A stretch of 42,382 nucleotides of DNA from Acetatifactor sp. (GTDB lineage Bacteria; Bacillota; Clostridia; Lachnospirales; Lachnospiraceae), in assembly GCA_022511385.1 (NCBI GenBank), contig JAFLRN010000018.1:1-42382 (forward strand). Reading direction: 5' to 3'. Shown here piece by piece: positions 41,296-42,382 of the stretch. Both the position numbers and the translations under genes were made by a program. The notes beneath the pieces are model-generated. The model made no database searches, had not been told where the DNA came from, and saw only the letters and a list, made by a program, of their open reading frames with translations. Each line of letters starts with the position of its first letter. The stretch's first letter is position 1.

Positions 41296-42186
41296 CTATC
41301 TAACATTTCCCAGGTTCTGTCTCTGCTCGACCAAAAGAATTTCCTCTCCTGCTCTGACCTGTTCAGCCGCAGACGCATGTACGCTGCTGCCGTAAGAATG
41401 ATTTTCCACCCTGACCGTCACTGCGGGAGACACACCCTCTGCCACCAGTCCCTTGCTGTCGAACTCCAGCAGCAGTTTCCCTTTGCCCATGATCTCATTC
41501 TGTACTACTCTGGGCCGGAAATATCTTCCCAGCAGGTCATCACCCACATGTCCTACCTCCATGTAGAGTTCTGTTCCAAATTCCGTCCGAAACAGAAAGG
41601 CGTTACCCATGGGAAACAGCTTAGTGATCTTGCCTCCGGCAGGTGCATAGAGCCTGTCTTCCTCCGGCTGTATCACCACAGTGGGGTGCTCACCGTCCTG
41701 ACAGGAGGTAACCCAGCCCTTCACAGGACTGCTCACTGACCATTTCTGGCCCTCCGGTGCCTGCGGATCCCTTCCTTTGCGGCTGCGCCGCACCGGACGG
41801 ATATTGCCGCCAGTTCCCCGGATAACACGGTCGGACAACCACCCCGCTGTTCCCACATAAATCCGCTGACCGGTCTGGCTGCGCTCTCTCACATTTCCCT
41901 TGTCGTTTATGCTGCTCCGCTCACCAACCTCCATATCATCCCTATCAATGCGCTCCGCTCTGCGAAGGCGCTGTGACTCTGCAGCCTCCCAGTCGCCCTG
42001 GTCAATCCGCACATTTAGCTCTCCCGCAGCCTCCACCTCCCAGACACCACGTCTGCGCTGCCCAATCCGTTCCCCCTGATCCTCCTCATAGGAATCCTCA
42101 GTCCTTACCGACAGTCTTCCCATACAAAAGCCTGCCAGGACAGATGCCGCAGCCATGGCGGCCATCCATAAAACATTCCACACCAT
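41296..42186 (-). CDS. Membrane-anchored EIIA-Glc-like domain lacking both catalytic histidines
   Basis: A 296-residue protein with an N-terminal transmembrane helix (about 3-24), a long charged low-complexity region (about 28-145), and a C-terminal domain (150-290) that follows PTS EIIA-Glc closely: YAPAGGKITKLFPMGNAFLF and GKGKLLLEFDSKGLVAEGVS. In active EIIA two histidines face each other (H75 and H90 in E. coli Crr). Here the first is Asn195 (GNAF for NHAF) and the second, the phosphorylated one, is Glu210 (LYMEVG for LFVHFG). It cannot be a phosphocarrier. A sensory or scaffold role, possibly mimicking the phosphorylated state, is an inference. The start follows AAGGAGG by nine bases. 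Confidence 0.75.
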   Translation of the reverse strand: MVWNVLWMAAMAAASVLAGFCMGRLSVRTEDSYEEDQGERIGQRRRGVWEVEAAGELNVRIDQGDWEAAESQRLRRAERIDRDDMEVGERSSINDKGNVRERSQTGQRIYVGTAGWLSDRVIRGTGGNIRPVRRSRKGRDPQAPEGQKWSVSSPVKGWVTSCQDGEHPTVVIQPEEDRLYAPAGGKITKLFPMGNAFLFRTEFGTELYMEVGHVGDDLLGRYFRPRVVQNEIMGKGKLLLEFDSKGLVAEGVSPAVTVRVENHSYGSSVHASAAEQVRAGEEILLVEQRQNLGNVR

Positions 42187-42283
42187 AAAAATCAGCCTCC
42201 TTATAAAGCCAATTTTCCCCCAATGGTCTGGAAAACATTCGCAAAATACTCTAAAAAATAAAAAATAAAATTATAAAAAAATA

Positions 42284-42313
42284 TTGACATATTCTATTTT
42301 TCAATGTTATACT
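42284..42313 (+). promoter_or_regulatory. Rightward sigma-A promoter leaving the window
   Basis: A perfect TTGACA (42284-42289), 18 bp, then TATACT (42308-42313), within an AT-rich stretch. It points to a gene beyond the right edge. No start codon with a ribosome site is seen before base 42,382. Confidence 0.65.
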
Positions 42314-42382
42314 CCAAATGTATTCTGAATGAAAGTCATTGAACTCACATATTTTTGTAAGTCATTGCTACTTTGATGATGG

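Overview
The window reads as a chromosomal segment of a gut-type Lachnospiraceae (Clostridium cluster XIVa) bacterium. That placement is inferred from gene content: an acetyl esterase with GH36 and LacI, a DUF4250 and corrinoid-activator pair, an HscC/J-like chaperone pair, and CsoR with CopA. Consensus Shine-Dalgarno sites and frequent TTG/GTG starts fit a Firmicute. No rRNA, tRNA, CRISPR array, integrase or intact transposase was found.

Bases 1-15,900 form an accessory region. It holds mostly small or unrecognised genes: two unrelated metallophosphoesterases, a GNAT acetyltransferase, a frameshifted gene, a three-gene membrane operon (85, 155 and 505 aa), a 454-aa unknown protein, and a divergent FtsZ paralogue with an altered GTP-binding loop. 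Two decayed copies of the 5' end of one polysaccharide deacetylase gene lie near its ends (139-381 and 14,953-15,033). Two XRE regulators (12,079 and 15,657) each lie next to a symmetrical operator-like sequence.

The main finding is a shared promoter architecture in front of seven transcription units between 4,020 and 14,920. Each has an upstream box close to TTTCGRTGACATA, then 19-20 bp, then an extended -10 close to TGNTATACT. This ties the FtsZ-like protein, the 454-aa protein, the membrane operon, the 427-aa protein, a metallophosphoesterase operon and two small hypothetical units into one apparent regulon.

Bases 15,970-26,740 look like ordinary chromosome. They carry a heterodimeric ABC exporter, a manA / DUF4250 / corrinoid-activator operon, and an alpha-galactosidase / LacI / CE2-type esterase operon that, with manA, suggests use of acetylated galacto(gluco)mannan side chains.

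Bases 26,800-36,000 hold an Hsp70 pair (HscC and a membrane-anchored J-like protein), a lipoprotein, ClpB, and a membrane-anchored extracytoplasmic protein. Bases 36,000-39,700 are a copper efflux unit: CsoR with two CsoR-type palindromes and its promoter, and CopA with an extra C-terminal metal-binding domain that has its own ribosome site. Bases 39,700 to the end carry O-acetylhomoserine sulfhydrylase and a membrane-anchored EIIA-Glc-like protein that has lost both catalytic histidines. A consensus promoter at the right edge points out of the window.
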